A DNA stretch of 64,000 nt from NCBI RefSeq assembly GCF_027497215.1, contig NZ_CP114904.1:744001-808000 (forward strand). The letters are read 5' to 3'. The position numbers and the translations under genes were made by a program. The stretch comes from Micromonospora sp. WMMD812. GTDB taxonomy: Bacteria; Actinomycetota; Actinomycetes; Mycobacteriales; Micromonosporaceae. This document shows, piece after piece, positions 17,650 through 26,852 of this stretch. Below the pieces are notes generated by a model. It was not told the DNA's origin. It was given only the letters and a program-made list of their open reading frames with translations, and did not search any database. Numbering within the stretch: the stretch's first letter is position 1; the number at the start of each line of letters is the position of its first letter.

Positions 17650-17756
17650 ACCGGTACAGGCGCGATCAGCCCGGGTGCCTGTTACACCGTCCCATCGGGC
17701 CGGCGGGTCGGCGGCGGACCGGGGCGCGGACAGCGACGAAGCGGGGCGACGTACAC

Positions 17757-17792
17757 CGAAGGTATATACGCGAGGTATACATCCGGGGTATG
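17757..17792. promoter_or_regulatory. Promoter/operator region of the PadR operon
   Basis: Three GGTAT-type repeats, GGTATATAC (17761), GGTATACAT (17775) and GGGTATGG (about 17787), lie just before the PadR start codon at 17801. GTATATAC and GTATAC are self-complementary. This AT-rich island in GC-rich DNA suits both a promoter -10 region and a PadR autoregulation site; which is which cannot be told. Confidence 0.5.
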
Positions 17793-17800
17793 GTCGCGGC

Positions 17801-18328
17801 ATGAGCGTTCCCATGACCCTCCTCGGCCTGCTCGAACGAGAGCCCAGCCACGGCTACGACCTGAAGCGCGACTACGACACCTTCTTCAGCCGCGGTAAGC
17901 CGCTGCCGTTCGGCCAGGTCTACTCGACCCTGGGCCGCCTCGTCCGGGACGGAAAGATCGTGGTCGGCGAGGTCGAGCCGGGCGCCGGGCCCGAGCGCAA
18001 GCGCTACGTCATCACCGAACGCGGCGCGACCGAGGTCGAGTCGTGGCTGACCGAGCCGGTCGAGGCCGAACCCAACCTGCAGACGGTGCTCTTCACCAAG
18101 GTCGTGCTGGCCCTCATGCTCGGCCGTGCCGCCGAGGAGTACCTCGACGTCCAGCGCGCCACCCACCTGCGGCGGATGACGGAACTCACCGAGATTAAGC
18201 GCGGCGGCGACCTGGTCGACACCCTGCTGGCCGACCACGGCCTGTTCCACCTGGAGGCCGACCTGCACTGGATCGACGCCACCGTCGCCCGGCTGGACGC
18301 CCTGCGCAAGGTGGTGGCGCGCGGATGA
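17801..18328 (+). CDS. PadR family transcriptional regulator
   Basis: A 175-residue regulator. ATG 17801 starts MSVPMTLLGLLEREPSHGYDL, the hallmark PadR winged-helix opening, with PFGQVYSTLGRLVRDG as recognition helix and the RKRYVITERG wing. The C-terminal dimerisation helix is long (LDVQRATHLRRMTELTEIK). The frame extends upstream to 17570 but without matching text. Its stop overlaps the ABC ATPase start (ATGA), so it is the first gene of a three-gene operon and probably represses the operon in the absence of a ligand pumped by the transporter. Confidence 0.9.
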   Translation: MSVPMTLLGLLEREPSHGYDLKRDYDTFFSRGKPLPFGQVYSTLGRLVRDGKIVVGEVEPGAGPERKRYVITERGATEVESWLTEPVEAEPNLQTVLFTKVVLALMLGRAAEEYLDVQRATHLRRMTELTEIKRGGDLVDTLLADHGLFHLEADLHWIDATVARLDALRKVVARG

Positions 18329-18996
18329 AGGCCGTCGAAGCGCGCGACGTCGTCCTGTCCTTCGGCGAGACCCCGGCGCTGCGCGGCGCCAGTGTCTCGG
18401 TGGCCCCGGGCGAGATCGTCGCCATCATGGGTCCGAGCGGCTCCGGCAAGTCCACTCTGCTGCACTGCCTGGCCGGGATCCTCGTACCCGATGCCGGCGA
18501 GATCTACTTCGACGGCCACCGGATCGACACCCTGAGCGAGCAGCGGCGCAGCGCCCTGCGCCGGGACCGGTTCGGGTTCGTGTTCCAGTTCGGACAGCTC
18601 GTGCCGGAGCTGACCGTGGAGGAGAACGTCGCGCTCCCGCTGCTGCTCAGCGGCGTCAAGCGGGCGGCCGCCCTCCGTGCGGCGCGCCCGTGGTTCGAGC
18701 GGCTCGGCCTCGCCGGGCTGGAACAGCGCCGGTCCGGCGAGTTGTCCGGCGGGCAGGCGCAGCGGGTCGCGCTGGCCCGGGGGCTGGTCGCCCGGCCCGG
18801 GGCGCTGTTCGCCGACGAGCCGACCGGGGCACTCGACTCGCTGACCGGCGAGCAGGTCATGGACCTCCTCGTCAGCTCGGCTCGTGATCAGGGCACGACG
18901 GTCGTGCTCGTCACCCACGACGCCCGCGTCGCCGCGTACGCCGACCGGCAGGTCATCGTGCGCGACGGCAAGGTGAACGCGCTGGTGCACTCGTGA
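18325..18996 (+). CDS. ABC transporter ATP-binding protein (MacB/LolD type)
   Basis: A 223-residue ABC ATPase with Walker A GPSGSGKST near residue 38, Q-loop VFQFGQL, signature LSGGQAQRVALARGL, Walker B ALFADEPTGALD and switch His in LVTHD. The ADEPTGALD and FVFQ forms are typical of the MacB/LolD/FtsE group, which energises FtsX-fold permeases by mechanotransmission rather than classical transport. It overlaps the PadR gene (ATGA) and the permease gene (GTGA), so the three are translationally coupled. Confidence 0.93.
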   Translation: MKAVEARDVVLSFGETPALRGASVSVAPGEIVAIMGPSGSGKSTLLHCLAGILVPDAGEIYFDGHRIDTLSEQRRSALRRDRFGFVFQFGQLVPELTVEENVALPLLLSGVKRAAALRAARPWFERLGLAGLEQRRSGELSGGQAQRVALARGLVARPGALFADEPTGALDSLTGEQVMDLLVSSARDQGTTVVLVTHDARVAAYADRQVIVRDGKVNALVHS

Positions 18997-21191
18997 TCCG
19001 ATTCGCGCTGCGGCTGTCCCTGTCCGGCGGCCGGGAGGCCGCCGCCCGGCTCGTCATCATCGCCACCGCGGTGGCGCTCGGCGTCGGCATGCTCCTGGCG
19101 ACGCTCGCCGGGATGAACGCGGTCGACGCGCAGAACCAGCGGTACTCCTGGCTGAACACGGCCGTCGCCCCGACCTCCTCCGACGCGTCGGCCGACGCGA
19201 TGTGGTGGCTCGTCCGCGAGGACTACTACCACGGCGACTCCATCGGCCGGGTCGAGGTGGCGGCGCTGGGCCCGGACGCACCCGTGCCACCGGGCATCCC
19301 GCGCCTGCCCGGGCCGGGGGAGTTCTACGTCTCGCCCGCCCTCGGTGAGCTGCTGGACAGCGCGCCGGCCGCGGAGCTCGGGGACCGGTTCCCCGGCCGG
19401 GAGGTCGGCACGATCGGACGGGCAGGCCTGCCGTCCCCCGACTCGCTGCTGGTCGTCGTCGGCCGCGCCCCGGCCGAGCTGGAGCGGCTGGGGGCCCAGT
19501 GGGTCAGCCAGATCATGACCACGTCGCCGAGCGACTGCAGCAAGGGCTGCTTCGTCGGGATCAACCGCGACGGGATGGCGCTCGTGCTCTCCGTCGTCGC
19601 GGCCGCGCTGCTCTTCCCCGTCCTCATCTTCATCGGCACGGCGACCCGGCTGGCCGCGACCCGCCGGGAGCAGCGCTTCGCCGCGATGCGGTTGGTCGGC
19701 GCCACCCCGCGGCAGATCTCCGTCATCTCGGCGGTCGAGTCGACCATGGCCGCCACGGTCGGCACGGTCGCCGGGTTCGGCCTGTTCCTCGCCGTCCGGC
19801 CCGGTCTCGCCGGGATTCCGTTCACCGGCGAGCCGTTCTTCACCGCCGATTTGTCTCTCACGGCCGTCGACGTTCTGCTGGTCGCGCTCGGCATCCCGCT
19901 CGGCGCCGTCGTGGCCTCGTGGCTGGCCCTGCGGCGGGTGCAGATCTCGCCGCTGGGCGTGAGCCGGCGGGTGACCCCGAAGCCGCCGCGCGTCTGGCGG
20001 CTGGTCCCGCTGGTCGTCGGGCTCGCGGAGCTGACGTACTTCATCGGCCGACGCCCTCCCACGACCAACGGCCAGCTCGCCGCGTACCTCTCCGGGTTCC
20101 TGCTGATCCTGACCGGGTTGCTGCTGGCGGGGCCCTGGCTGACCATGATCGCCGCGCGGCTGCTGGCCGGGCGGGCGGGCCGCCCCGCGACCCTCATCGC
20201 CGCGCGGCGTCTGTCGGACAACCCGCAGGCCGGGTTCCGATCCGTGAGCGGGCTGATCGTGGCGCTGTTCGTGACCAGCGTGGCGACCGGCACGATCACG
20301 ACGTACGTCGCCAACCGCGGCGAGCCGCGCACCGACTCGATTGCCGCCACGTCACTGTCGAAGTGGTTCCGGCCCGAGGACGGGCCGCCGCCGACGGCGG
20401 ACCAGATCCCCGCCGAGCTCGCGACGATTCCCGGGGTGCGCAGCGTGGCCTTGGTGCACCGGAACCCCGACCCGGACGGTTGGGGGGGCGTGATCACCTG
20501 CGCCGAGCTGGACCGCCTCGCGGTGTACGGCAGCTGCCCCACCGGCACGCAGGTCGTTGCCGTGACCGACGACCTCATCGGCCTGCGCGCGTTCGACCTG
20601 ACCAACGACACGTACGTCTGGGAGGCGGCCGACGTCGATCCCGCGGAGGTCGACCGGCAGCCGATCCTGTCGGTGGTGGTCAACACGACCAACCGGTCGG
20701 CGTTCGAGCGGGCCCGGACGATCCTGATCGACACGTTTCCGGCGGGGCGGTTTCCGATCAGCACCGCCGAGTGGGAGTCGACCTCCGCGCGCCTGCTGAG
20801 GCAGTTCCAGCAGTTGGCCAACGTGGTCATGCTGGCCAGCCTGCCGATCGCGGGGTGCAGCCTGGCGGTGAGTGTCGCCGGTGGGCTGAGCGACCGCAAG
20901 CGCCCGTTCAGCATGCTGCGGCTCACCGGGGTTCGGCTGCGGACGCTGCGTCGCGTGGTCGCCCTGGAGACCGTCGCGCCGCTGCTGCTCGTCGCGGTGG
21001 TGGCCAGCGGGATGGGCTTCCTGGCCGCGCATCTGTTCCTCCGGGCCCAGCTGGGCTACACGCTGCTGGCGCCGCACCTGTCGTACTACGTGCTGGTCGT
21101 CGGCGGTCTGGCGGTGTCGCTGGGAATCATCGCCTCGACGCTGCCGCTGCTGCGCCGGCTCACCGGGCCGGAGGCGGCCCGCAACGAGTAG
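18993..21191 (+). CDS. FtsX-family ABC transporter permease
   Basis: A 732-residue permease. It has an N-terminal helix (residues 15-35), a large extracellular loop, three helices with the FtsX text LAATRREQRFAAMRLVGATP near 215-235, a second long outer domain and a final three-helix FtsX core with LSDRKRPFSMLRLTGVR. This twin-FtsX layout matches actinomycete exporters of antimicrobial peptides or lipids. Outer loop Cys residues (CSKGC and a later pair) may be disulfides. The start overlaps the ATPase stop. With the PadR repressor upstream this is likely an inducible peptide or drug resistance pump (inference). Confidence 0.9.
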   Translation: MIRFALRLSLSGGREAAARLVIIATAVALGVGMLLATLAGMNAVDAQNQRYSWLNTAVAPTSSDASADAMWWLVREDYYHGDSIGRVEVAALGPDAPVPPGIPRLPGPGEFYVSPALGELLDSAPAAELGDRFPGREVGTIGRAGLPSPDSLLVVVGRAPAELERLGAQWVSQIMTTSPSDCSKGCFVGINRDGMALVLSVVAAALLFPVLIFIGTATRLAATRREQRFAAMRLVGATPRQISVISAVESTMAATVGTVAGFGLFLAVRPGLAGIPFTGEPFFTADLSLTAVDVLLVALGIPLGAVVASWLALRRVQISPLGVSRRVTPKPPRVWRLVPLVVGLAELTYFIGRRPPTTNGQLAAYLSGFLLILTGLLLAGPWLTMIAARLLAGRAGRPATLIAARRLSDNPQAGFRSVSGLIVALFVTSVATGTITTYVANRGEPRTDSIAATSLSKWFRPEDGPPPTADQIPAELATIPGVRSVALVHRNPDPDGWGGVITCAELDRLAVYGSCPTGTQVVAVTDDLIGLRAFDLTNDTYVWEAADVDPAEVDRQPILSVVVNTTNRSAFERARTILIDTFPAGRFPISTAEWESTSARLLRQFQQLANVVMLASLPIAGCSLAVSVAGGLSDRKRPFSMLRLTGVRLRTLRRVVALETVAPLLLVAVVASGMGFLAAHLFLRAQLGYTLLAPHLSYYVLVVGGLAVSLGIIASTLPLLRRLTGPEAARNE

Positions 21192-21200
21192 ATGGCCGAC

Positions 21201-21941
21201 TCACAGGTCCGCGCAGCCGGCCTCGTCCGGCAGCAGCGGTCGCGGCGTCACCTGCCACAGCCGTCCGCCGCTGCGCCAGGGCGTGGCGGCGTCGGCGGTG
21301 GCGGCCGCCCGCTGGACCGCGTCCAGGTCGGCGCCGTACAGCACGAGGCAGGTGGAACCGGCCGCGGTGCCGGCCAGCGGCTCGCCGGCCAGCGCCGGCA
21401 ACGGCCAGGGCCGCGCCGGCTCGGGGGTGTCGACCGGGGTGGCGACGATCGCGACGGCGTTCGGCCGGTAGGGCACCGGCGGGCGGGCGGCGTACCGGGC
21501 GAGGGACTCCCCCAGCCGCGTGGCCGCCGGGTCGGCCCGGGGGAGCGTGACGGTCCGCTGCCCGTCGGTCGAGCCGATGACGACCCGGACGACGGGCCCG
21601 TCGGGGTCGTTGGCCGTCGCCCGCTCCGGCACCGCGGCGGCCCGGCGGAGCAGTTCGCGTACGCCGTCCGGCGGGACCGGGTCCTCGCGCAGTCGCGGCC
21701 AGCCGCCGGCGGGCCCGGTCGGAACGCTGATCAGCCGGCCGTCACCGAACAGCGAGAACCTCGGGGGTACGGCGGCCGCGCCGCCGGGAGGCAGCATGCC
21801 GGGCAACTCGCTGAGCCGCAGCACCAGCGAGTCCGTGCCGGTCGGTGGCCGCGGACCGCTGTCACCGGGGGTGGCGCAGCCACCGACCGTGGCCGTTGTT
21901 GCCAACAGGGCCAGCAGGGCGGCCGCTCGGCCTCGGTGCAT
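21201..21941 (-). CDS. Putative lipoprotein
   Basis: A 246-residue protein. ATG 21941 follows GTGGGAGGCGACG. The N-terminus MHRGRAAALLALLATTATVGG is a lipoprotein signal peptide with Cys at about residue 22. The mature chain is Pro- and Arg-rich with a mixed strand pattern (RVVIGSTDGQRTVTL, STCLVLYGADL) and a Cys pair that may bridge. I do not recognise a catalytic domain. It lies convergent and almost touching the FtsX gene (9 bases apart) and is downstream of the metalloprotease on the same strand, separated by a terminator. Confidence 0.65.
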   Translation of the reverse strand: MHRGRAAALLALLATTATVGGCATPGDSGPRPPTGTDSLVLRLSELPGMLPPGGAAAVPPRFSLFGDGRLISVPTGPAGGWPRLREDPVPPDGVRELLRRAAAVPERATANDPDGPVVRVVIGSTDGQRTVTLPRADPAATRLGESLARYAARPPVPYRPNAVAIVATPVDTPEPARPWPLPALAGEPLAGTAAGSTCLVLYGADLDAVQRAAATADAATPWRSGGRLWQVTPRPLLPDEAGCADL

Positions 21942-22050
21942 CGTCGCCTCCCACGTCACGGGTACGCCGGTCGGACGCCGGAGCCATGTGGCCGGTTCCA
22001 CCCAGGCGGGTCGGACGATCTCCGGCACCGGCGTCATCGGGACGGACGGC

Positions 22051-22083
22051 GGTCCGGGGACGCCGCGCTGGCGCCCCCGGACC
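22051..22083 (-). terminator. Hairpin terminator of the metalloprotease gene
   Basis: Perfect 9-base arms GGTCCGGGG (22051-22059) and CCCCGGACC (22075-22083), 23 bases past the metalloprotease stop codon. Confidence 0.55.
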
Positions 22084-22105
22084 GGTCGTCCGGATTCACG
22101 GATGG

Positions 22106-24547
22106 TCAGGCCCGGCTGAGGGTGTAGTTCCCGGAACCGGCCTTGTTGATCACCACGACTCCGTACCAGGCGGTGCGGACCGGGGTGAAGGTGACCGTCT
22201 CGGTCGCCCCGGCGCCGCCGCCGGTCGCCGCGGCGACGGCCCCCGATCGGGAGCGGATCCAGGTGGCCGAGTTGGCCGGGTCGCTGTCCAGCACGAACAG
22301 CTCGGAATCCTGACCGACGTTGGTGGTTGCCACCGAGATGGTGACCGGCACCCCGGCGGTCAGGTACGCGTCCCGCACGGTGACCACGTTGTTCGTGCCC
22401 ATCGCGATCGTGCTGCTGCCGGCGTTCAGCACGGTGGAACCCTGGGCCAGCTCGGCCCGGTAGCCACCGCCGCCGGACCAGTTGGTCACGCGCGGGTAGT
22501 AGTCACCCAGCGCCCGGCGGTTGGAGTCCACCGCCACGAAGTCGATGGCCGTGCCGCCCCAGGCGCTGCCGGTCAGGTAGACGCCCTGTGCCCGGTCGTC
22601 GTAGAGCTGGAGGTCCAGGTCGCCCGAGTTGGGCTTGAGCGCCACGACCGACCAGTAGGGCGACGAGGTCGAGTAGCCGAAGTTGTGCGGCGGCGTCGGT
22701 GTCGGGCGGGTCAGCGGGGCGTAGTTGCCCAGCGGGTCCCGGAACTGGTAGTCGATGGTGTTCTGGTAGACCGAGGCCCGTGCGCCGGAGTCGGCCACGT
22801 TGAAACCGTCGGCGGCGCGGTCGTTCCAGAAGGCGGCGAAGGTGGCGGAGTTGTGCCGGCGGGACGTGGTCCAGATGTTGAACGGACCCTCGCCGTACCG
22901 GTCCCAGGTGCCCTCGTTCGCGGAGTCGGTGATGTCGATCAGCGCCGCGGCGACCCGCCCCTCGGTGGTGTCGCCCTCGCCCCAGCCGTTGCCCCAGCTC
23001 GCATTCTCAAGGTTGAGCGAGGCGCCGCTCGGCCACCGGAAGAACGGGTCGTTGTAGACCGTCGCCGGGAACCACTCCGCCCAGCCCTCGGTCCACGCGC
23101 AGCCCGCGGAGCTGGTGCCGGTGACGCTGTGCGGGTTGCAGTTCGGCGCGGCGGGGAAGCTGTCGTTGTACAGGTCGTCCATCACCGCGTGGCCGATCTC
23201 GTGCACCACGGTCATCGGCGCGTTCGGGTCGTCGGCGGCGAGGTGGACCTGGTTGCTGCCCAGATTGTAGTACGTGCCGTCGGTCGAGTCCGGCGCCCAG
23301 TTGACGACCACCTGCCGGCAGCTCGCGTCGTCCTGGTCCCAGCACAGGTTGGTCGGCTTCGGCACCCACAGCCAGGCGTCGTTGGCGGAGTCGTACGCGT
23401 GCAGGCCGCGCTGCAGCGCCCCGTCGGCGGCGGTGAGCGGACCGAGGTTCAGTGTGCTGCCGGTGGCCACGTCGTTGGTCGTCCCGGTCTGGAACGTCAA
23501 CGGGTTGCCGCCGCGCTGCACCCGCCACAGCGAGTTCGAGCTGATGAAGCGGACGTAGATGTCGGCGGTGCCGCTGTCCGGCCACCCCTCGACCTGGGAG
23601 TCGAAGCAGATGTTGTAGTTGCCGAGCCCGTCGGTCACCCCGGTGGCGAGCAGGGCGTCGCCGAAGGTGTCGTCGTCCCAGACCTGCACCTGCATGTTCA
23701 TCTGGTTGTGCCAGCCGCCGCCCTGGTCCTGGAAGCTCCAGTTCCCGGCGACCCGGGTGTCGCACGGCGCCTGCGGGCTGATCACCGTCAACCCCTTGGC
23801 GGTCGCCTCCGCCCGCGCCTCGCCGGCCACGCTCTGCGGACCGACGCTCTTCGGCGTCTGCCCGGAGGGCCGCGGCACCCGCGCCGAGGTGGGCACGGTC
23901 CTGGTCGCGTTGTCGCCCGTCGGGGTCGCGTGGCCGAGCCGGGACAGTCCGGCCTTCTCCCCGATGGTCAGGAAGACGTCATCCTGACCGGCCTGGACGT
24001 CCTTGCCGTACGGCGCGGTCGCGCGCGCCTGGATCTGCACCTGGCCGGCCTTGACCGCGCGAACCACGCCGTTGAACGCGACGCTCTCACCGGCCCGCAG
24101 CGCGCGGGTCGTCCGCGCGACGGAGACCGCGCCGGCCCGTTCGGGCTGCACGCTCCGCTGCGCCTGGACGCCCAGCTCGGCCGGCGCCCGCACCCACTCC
24201 AGCTCGGCCGGGAGGGTGACGCTGATGTCGCTCGGTCCGATCTTCCCCTCGCCGCGGACGGTCACCCGCAGCGTCGCCGTCTCGCCCACCGCGGGCGTGC
24301 GGTCGAGCTTCGTCTCGACGCCCAGGCAGCTCAGCGTCTCGTCCTTCAGGCTCTTGCCGGCCGACGGGCGCAGCCCGCACGTCTCGCCCCGAGCCAGCTG
24401 GTAGGCGGGTGTGGTGCGCGCCTTCGTGGACTCGTCCGGATCCGCGGCGTACGCCGGACCGGCGCCCCCCGCGAGTGCCACCATGACGCCCGGCACGATC
24501 ACGGCGAGCGCCGTTCTCGCGGGCCTGGTGGCCTTCGTACCGAACAT
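22106..24547 (-). CDS. Secreted zinc metalloprotease (HExxH, gluzincin-like)
   Basis: An 813-residue exported protein. ATG 24547 follows GGGGAGGAAATCA and begins a signal peptide ending near PAYAAD. Residues about 50-250 form Ig-like strands (VGETATLRVTVRGEGKIG). The catalytic core has VVHEIGHAVMDD and, about 45 residues on, WTEGWAEWFPA, where HExxH plus a downstream TEGWAE Glu make a gluzincin-type zinc site. The last 110 residues form a PPC-like beta domain often removed after secretion. The domain set is that of secreted actinomycete proteases; the substrate is unknown. Cys are paired in the mature part. Confidence 0.85.
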   Translation of the reverse strand: MFGTKATRPARTALAVIVPGVMVALAGGAGPAYAADPDESTKARTTPAYQLARGETCGLRPSAGKSLKDETLSCLGVETKLDRTPAVGETATLRVTVRGEGKIGPSDISVTLPAELEWVRAPAELGVQAQRSVQPERAGAVSVARTTRALRAGESVAFNGVVRAVKAGQVQIQARATAPYGKDVQAGQDDVFLTIGEKAGLSRLGHATPTGDNATRTVPTSARVPRPSGQTPKSVGPQSVAGEARAEATAKGLTVISPQAPCDTRVAGNWSFQDQGGGWHNQMNMQVQVWDDDTFGDALLATGVTDGLGNYNICFDSQVEGWPDSGTADIYVRFISSNSLWRVQRGGNPLTFQTGTTNDVATGSTLNLGPLTAADGALQRGLHAYDSANDAWLWVPKPTNLCWDQDDASCRQVVVNWAPDSTDGTYYNLGSNQVHLAADDPNAPMTVVHEIGHAVMDDLYNDSFPAAPNCNPHSVTGTSSAGCAWTEGWAEWFPATVYNDPFFRWPSGASLNLENASWGNGWGEGDTTEGRVAAALIDITDSANEGTWDRYGEGPFNIWTTSRRHNSATFAAFWNDRAADGFNVADSGARASVYQNTIDYQFRDPLGNYAPLTRPTPTPPHNFGYSTSSPYWSVVALKPNSGDLDLQLYDDRAQGVYLTGSAWGGTAIDFVAVDSNRRALGDYYPRVTNWSGGGGYRAELAQGSTVLNAGSSTIAMGTNNVVTVRDAYLTAGVPVTISVATTNVGQDSELFVLDSDPANSATWIRSRSGAVAAATGGGAGATETVTFTPVRTAWYGVVVINKAGSGNYTLSRA

Positions 24548-25047
24548 TGATTTCCTCCCCCCAACGTCGGGCCGTCGTCCGGCCCTGTGTCGACCGGGCC
24601 GCTGTTTGGGCCCCCGGAGAGCATGCGTATTCGGCGTCGCTCGACAAAGCCTTTGACCGGTTGGCGACATGTAGACGATGGCAAATGTGCAGAGCCCGCA
24701 CCGAATCGGATTCCGTCGGGCCAAAACGCGACCGATGACGGTCGATGGTGGCATTGGGGACAGTGACGGTTATCCGACGGCTGCGGGTGGATGTCGTTTC
24801 CCGGACAACCTATTCGCCGATCCGAAGAGCGCGCTCGACCTGGGCGAACACATAGGTGAGCGGTCAATCTATCGGCTGGGTCGGCCCGATTCCCGTCCGG
24901 TGGGATATGCATCGGGTAACGGCGGGGCGGGCGGGTGTTTGTGTCGATCCGGAGAAATCCGAGAAGAAGAATCGTTCGGGCTCCGATCGGGAGTCCGCCC
25001 GGCGAATATCAGCCGCGCGGTGCGTAGAAGTACCGCCTTCCTCCCGG
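24548..25047. other. Intergenic region of about 500 bases, no gene seen
   Basis: This gap between the upstream end of the metalloprotease and the 3' end of prfH is slightly AT-richer than its surroundings. It must hold the metalloprotease promoter (reading minus) in its left part and any 3' sequence of prfH on the right. I see no tRNA fold, no convincing coding frame with a ribosome site and no strong hairpin. Confidence 0.5.
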
Positions 25048-25668
25048 TTACCGTGCCGATCGGGGACGTTCGGTCCGGACGGGGTTGCCGCGGACGAGTT
25101 CGTCGTGAAGATGCCAGCGCGCGGTGGTGACCGCGCGCCGGGCGGCCTCGTCGGTGTGCGCGAGGCGCTGACGCAGCAACTGCAGGGCGATGCGGCGGTT
25201 GAGGCTGGACTGCCGTTCGGTGTCGACCACGACGACGATGCCCGAGGGGCGGTGCGTCGCCCGGACCGCCGTGCTGGCCTTGTTCCGGTGCTGACCGCCG
25301 GGGCCACCGGTCCGGCAGGCGACCACGTCGACATCCGCCTCCGCGAACGTCGTCGTCGGGCTGTCGACCTCGCACGGCCGGGCGGTGACGTACCAGTTCT
25401 TCCGTCCGCTGCCCGCCCGGTACGGGCTGGGCGCCTGCCAGCACAGCGTCCCGGTCCACGAGGCGGCGAACGCGTCGGCGTGGACACCGGCGATCCGCAC
25501 GAGGACCGACCGGTAGGTGCCGGTCCGGTCACCGGGCACCGTCTCGGCGCGGGCGGTGGTCAGACCCTGCCGGGTGGCGTCGGCCTCCAGCCGGCGCAGC
25601 AGGCGGGCCAGCGCCCAGGCGCATTCCTGAGGCCCCCGCCCGGCCGACAGGAGCAGGTGGACGTTCAT
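25048..25668 (-). CDS. prfH: PrfH: peptide chain release factor H-like protein
   Basis: A 206-residue class-I release factor homologue that lacks the codon-recognition domain of RF1/RF2. The catalytic peptidyl-tRNA hydrolysis loop is intact: RTGGPGGQHRNKA, with GGQ at 124-126. The N-terminal LLLSAGRGPQECAWAL and the SGRKNWYV segment are characteristic of PrfH rather than ArfB or RF1. The Arg/His-rich tail probably enters the ribosome. Known PrfH proteins release the nascent chain from ribosomes whose 16S decoding centre has been cut, allowing RtcB2 to religate the rRNA. Its ATG overlaps the rtcB stop (ATGA), matching that partnership. Confidence 0.92.
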   Translation of the reverse strand: MNVHLLLSAGRGPQECAWALARLLRRLEADATRQGLTTARAETVPGDRTGTYRSVLVRIAGVHADAFAASWTGTLCWQAPSPYRAGSGRKNWYVTARPCEVDSPTTTFAEADVDVVACRTGGPGGQHRNKASTAVRATHRPSGIVVVVDTERQSSLNRRIALQLLRQRLAHTDEAARRAVTTARWHLHDELVRGNPVRTERPRSAR

Positions 25669-26852
25669 CGCCGACCCCGCCCGCGACGGTCGTCCCGGCG
25701 GTCCGAGCGGGGCGTGGAGCCGAGATCGGGTGTCTTGTAGGTGACCAGGGGCACCGTGGTCGCCACGGGCGTGGCCAATTCGTGGTCGACCAGGTCGGTG
25801 ATCACGTGCTCGATGCGCTTGTAGGCCGTCGGCGCCTCTTCGAAGAGGAGTTGGCGGTCGCCGCAGACCACCAGCGAGCCCAGCGGCGTGCGACGCAGTT
25901 CCTCGACGGTGTGCTTGGCCCGACCCCGGCGCAGGGCGTCCGCACGGGACATCTTGCGGCCCGCGCCGTGCGCCACGGAGTGGTTGGCCTCCCGGCCCGC
26001 GTGGGCGGCCACGAGGTAGGACGGGGTACCCCGGGTGCCGGCGATGAGCACGTCGCGGCCGTCGCCCGGGGCCGCGCCCTTGCGATGCAGGTAGACCCCG
26101 TCGCGGACCTCGACCAGGTTGTGGCACTGGTCCACGATCGGCTCGGTGGGCGCGAAGCCCAGGGTGTGGGCGACCCGGGCGGCCAGCAGCCGACGGTTGA
26201 GCGAGCCCCACCGCACGGCCTCGTCGTGCTGGGCCAGGTAGGCCGCGGGATCCGCGGCCGGGCCCGCGCCGTGGACCTCGGTGTGCGCCCGCAGGATCCG
26301 CTCGCCCAACCCGCGGGAACCGCTGTGGACGATGAGCACCAGGTCGCCGTCGGTGAGCCCGAGTCGGCTCGCGTGGGCCGGCTCGAAGACCGCCTCGACC
26401 CGCGCCAACTCGACGAAGTGGTTGCCCCGACCGACCGTCCCCAGTCCTTCGAGGTGACCGGCGGGCACGTCGCCGTCCAGGACGGCCCAGGCCGGGTCGT
26501 CGGCGTCCCGCTCGGGGTCCAGCGCGCGGTCGAGATCGGGGAAACGGGCGGCGAGTTTCTCGGGTACGGCGCGCTTGAGCCGGACCGGGAACACGGCGAT
26601 GCCGCACCCGATGTCGGAGCCCACCAGGAACGGGTACAACACGGTCGACGCCATGGCGGCCCCGATGGGGGCGCCCTTGCCCGGGTGCAGGTCAGGCATG
26701 CCGGCGACGTGGATCATGCCGTCGAGAGCGGCGACCTGCCGACACTGCGCCAGGGCCTCGGACTCGATCCAGCTGGTGGGGGACGCGAACACGGTGACGG
26801 TGGCCGGGGCGGGCTGCGGCGCAGGCTCCCGCCGGGAGAGGTGCTGAGACAA
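25665..26852 (-). CDS. rtcB: RtcB-type RNA ligase, prfH-linked
   Basis: A 395-residue RtcB RNA-splicing ligase. Metal-binding and catalytic motifs are present in order: DLHPGKG, VGSDIGCGI (Asp and Cys metal ligands), GRGNHFVEL, HSGSRGLGE, and the guanylylated His region SVAHGAGRKMSR. Length is close to the short RtcB2 branch rather than the ~480-residue archaeal form. It joins 2',3'-cyclic-phosphate and 5'-OH RNA ends using GTP and Mn. No archease is nearby. TTG 26852 is taken as start; the next upstream frame has no stop, and the ribosome site is weak. Overlap with prfH indicates a repair operon. Confidence 0.9.
   Translation of the reverse strand: MSQHLSRREPAPQPAPATVTVFASPTSWIESEALAQCRQVAALDGMIHVAGMPDLHPGKGAPIGAAMASTVLYPFLVGSDIGCGIAVFPVRLKRAVPEKLAARFPDLDRALDPERDADDPAWAVLDGDVPAGHLEGLGTVGRGNHFVELARVEAVFEPAHASRLGLTDGDLVLIVHSGSRGLGERILRAHTEVHGAGPAADPAAYLAQHDEAVRWGSLNRRLLAARVAHTLGFAPTEPIVDQCHNLVEVRDGVYLHRKGAAPGDGRDVLIAGTRGTPSYLVAAHAGREANHSVAHGAGRKMSRADALRRGRAKHTVEELRRTPLGSLVVCGDRQLLFEEAPTAYKRIEHVITDLVDHELATPVATTVPLVTYKTPDLGSTPRSDRRDDRRGRGRR

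Noticed and set aside
19325..20926. A 533-residue minus-strand frame opposite the FtsX permease
   Set aside because: Ser/Arg/Thr-rich with no domain pattern; the plus-strand permease is clear.
21845..24550. A 901-residue plus-strand frame opposite the metalloprotease
   Set aside because: Val/Arg/Gly-rich antisense; the opposite strand has a signal peptide and HExxH zinc site.
24548..25047. Possible tRNA or small gene in the gap before prfH
   Set aside because: No cloverleaf, no T-loop consensus and no frame with a ribosome site.
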